Assembly (NCBI GenBank): GCA_030618505.1 | Contig: JAUXDF010000201.1 | Coordinates: 1 to 6,267, forward strand | Direction of reading: 5' to 3' | Length of the DNA stretch: 6,267 bases | From: Spongiibacteraceae bacterium | GTDB lineage: Bacteria > Pseudomonadota > Gammaproteobacteria > Pseudomonadales > PIVM01 | Shown here: positions 5,191 to 6,267 of the stretch, in pieces | Layout of the letters: each line of letters starts with the position of its first letter | How positions within the stretch are numbered: position 1 is the stretch's first letter | The notes under the pieces: generated by a model | Databases searched by the model: none | What the model was told of the DNA's origin: nothing | The model's input: only the letters and a program-made list of their open reading frames with translations | Made by a program: the position numbers and the translations under genes

Positions 5191-6240
5191 TTATCTCAAG
5201 CTATACCATGTTCCCCGCGCTTTGCCGTGCCTCTTTATTCGTCCCGCTTCTACCAATTCACGCAATCTGACCTTTAGAGTGTTTTTATTGGCGCTTGTAA
5301 GCTCCACCATTTGAGCAATGGTCAAACGATCATGCGTGCGAAAAAGATCAAGAACTTTCACTGATAGTGTGGGCAACTCACTATCGCCTCCCCTGGTCTC
5401 TTGCGTTACCTTGGCCGCAAGATTGCTCTTTTGCTTTTTCAGGCTGCGTAAAAAGAAACCCAACCAAGGCTCCCAGTCCGCCTGCTCATTATTCAATGTG
5501 GTTTGTGTTCGCCTGAGCGCTTTGTAATAAAGGTCTTTATTTTCTTCGACAATGCTTTCCAAGGATGCATAAGGCACATAGTCGTATCCTGCTCGTAACA
5601 GCATCAGCGTTACCAGGATACGCGATAATCTGCCGTTGCCATCCTGGAATGGGTGAATAGCGAGAAATACGACATTGAATACGGCGATTATCAGCAGAGG
5701 ATGCATAGACTCTTCATCGACAGCCTTAGCTGTCCAGTGCACCAAAGTTTCCATTTCACGCGGCGTATCGAATGGCGTAGCCGTCTCGAAAACAACGGCG
5801 ATCTCTTTGCCGTTTTCATCGGTAGCAACCACATGATTGGATAAGGTCTTGTAAGAACCACGATGGCGCTCGTCCTTCGAGCTGTGCTTGAGCAGGGTTT
5901 GATGTAACTGCCGGATGTGGTTTTCCGTGATGTTTAAATCCTCGTATGCCTGAAAGACGATATCCATCGCTTCAGCATAGCCTGCCACCTCTTGCTCATC
6001 TCTGGTGGTAAAGGAGGTAGAGGTTAGATTAGAAAGTAAGGTCTCTACTTGCCGATCACTCAGCTTTGCGCCTTCTATCCTGGTTGAAGACCCGATACTT
6101 TCGATTGTGGCAACCTTGCGCAATTCCTGTAGGCGCTCAGGGGACATGGTCTTGAGCAATTCCCATTTCCCCTTGAACTCATCGATTTCCGCGATAAGCT
6201 TTACCAACTCTTGTCTAAGGACAATCTCAGGCTCTTTCAT
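5191..6240 (-). CDS. Fic family protein, class II, with C-terminal winged-helix region (fic-2)
   Basis: 349 residues, predicted cytoplasmic AMP-transferase on an unknown protein target. The active loop HPFQDGNGRLSR is complete (residues 196-207: H196, D200, R204, R207), and the N-terminal inhibitory motif is STRIEG (52-57, Glu56). The flap falls around RGSYKTLSNHVVA (127-139). Residues about 290-349 form a helix-turn-helix-like end (LTIAQMVELTSANKNTLKVR, then RIKRHGKARGTWYSLR). It shares TRDEQEVAGY and AIHPFQDGNGR exactly with fic-1 and the same layout, yet most other residues differ. The two are old paralogues or separate arrivals, not a recent duplication. GAGGG stands 4 bases before the ATG. 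The start overlaps the stop of an upstream frame as ATGA, so fic-2 may belong to an operon entering from the right. It has no tandem repeats in the 27 bases seen upstream. Confidence 0.95.
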   Translation of the reverse strand: MKEPEIVLRQELVKLIAEIDEFKGKWELLKTMSPERLQELRKVATIESIGSSTRIEGAKLSDRQVETLLSNLTSTSFTTRDEQEVAGYAEAMDIVFQAYEDLNITENHIRQLHQTLLKHSSKDERHRGSYKTLSNHVVATDENGKEIAVVFETATPFDTPREMETLVHWTAKAVDEESMHPLLIIAVFNVVFLAIHPFQDGNGRLSRILVTLMLLRAGYDYVPYASLESIVEENKDLYYKALRRTQTTLNNEQADWEPWLGFFLRSLKKQKSNLAAKVTQETRGGDSELPTLSVKVLDLFRTHDRLTIAQMVELTSANKNTLKVRLRELVEAGRIKRHGKARGTWYSLR

Positions 6241-6267
6241 TTATCCCTCGTTTCTTCCCTCATATCC
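6237..6267 (-). CDS. Possible 3' end of an upstream gene overlapping fic-2
   Basis: On the minus strand a frame enters from the right edge and reads DMREETRDK then TGA (6239-6237), the TGA overlapping the fic-2 ATG as ATGA. The residues are polar and charged like a protein tail, and such overlaps are common in operons. Only nine codons are visible, so an open frame by chance is quite possible and no product can be named. Confidence 0.3.
   Translation of the reverse strand, partial: DMREETRDK
6245..6249 (-). promoter_or_regulatory. Shine-Dalgarno of fic-2
   Basis: GAGGG on the minus strand, 4 bases before ATG 6240, supporting this start. Confidence 0.65.

Overview
The window looks like bacterial chromosome, most likely from a Gammaproteobacterium. 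This rests on gene density, Shine-Dalgarno (SD) starts, moderate GC and the protein families present; no marker gene fixes the taxon. It has two parts. Bases 1-2860 hold an ordinary minus-strand export operon. Bases 2861-6267 hold a patchwork of a broken gene, two Fic enzymes and structured intergenic DNA, which reads like an accessory insertion hotspot.

Left part (minus strand, read right to left): a secreted 622-residue DUF3604 protein (887-2755) with a PHP-like metal-binding pattern. About 120 bases on comes a small membrane-anchored or secreted DUF1214 protein (156-761). Its stop codon overlaps, as ATGA, the start of a third exported protein that leaves the window at base 1. The three are probably co-transcribed, with a candidate promoter at 2820-2848.

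Middle: 2861-3727 is the 3' two thirds of an AAA_14/DUF4143 ATPase gene. The Walker A/B half is gone and no normal start codon remains. The break falls just where the promoter of the first Fic gene begins. That promoter is covered by three in-phase copies of a 10-base repeat (3731-3760), a likely operator.

Right part: two class II Fic (AMP-transferase type) enzymes point tail to tail, fic-1 on plus (3777-4853) and fic-2 on minus (5191-6240). Both have the N-terminal S-x-x-x-E-G inhibitory motif, the full HPFQDGNGRxxR active site and a C-terminal helix-turn-helix-like region, so both should be self-inhibited enzymes without a separate antitoxin. Between them lie 337 non-coding bases with a sharp change of composition near 5040. 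The left side is 25-37% GC with AT-rich palindromes and a possible terminator. The right side is near 59% GC with four consecutive hairpins, one of which contains a 19-base match to the 3' end of a tRNA (probably tRNA-Leu) including CCA. fic-2 starts at an ATGA overlap with a frame that runs off the right edge, so it may be the last gene of a further operon.
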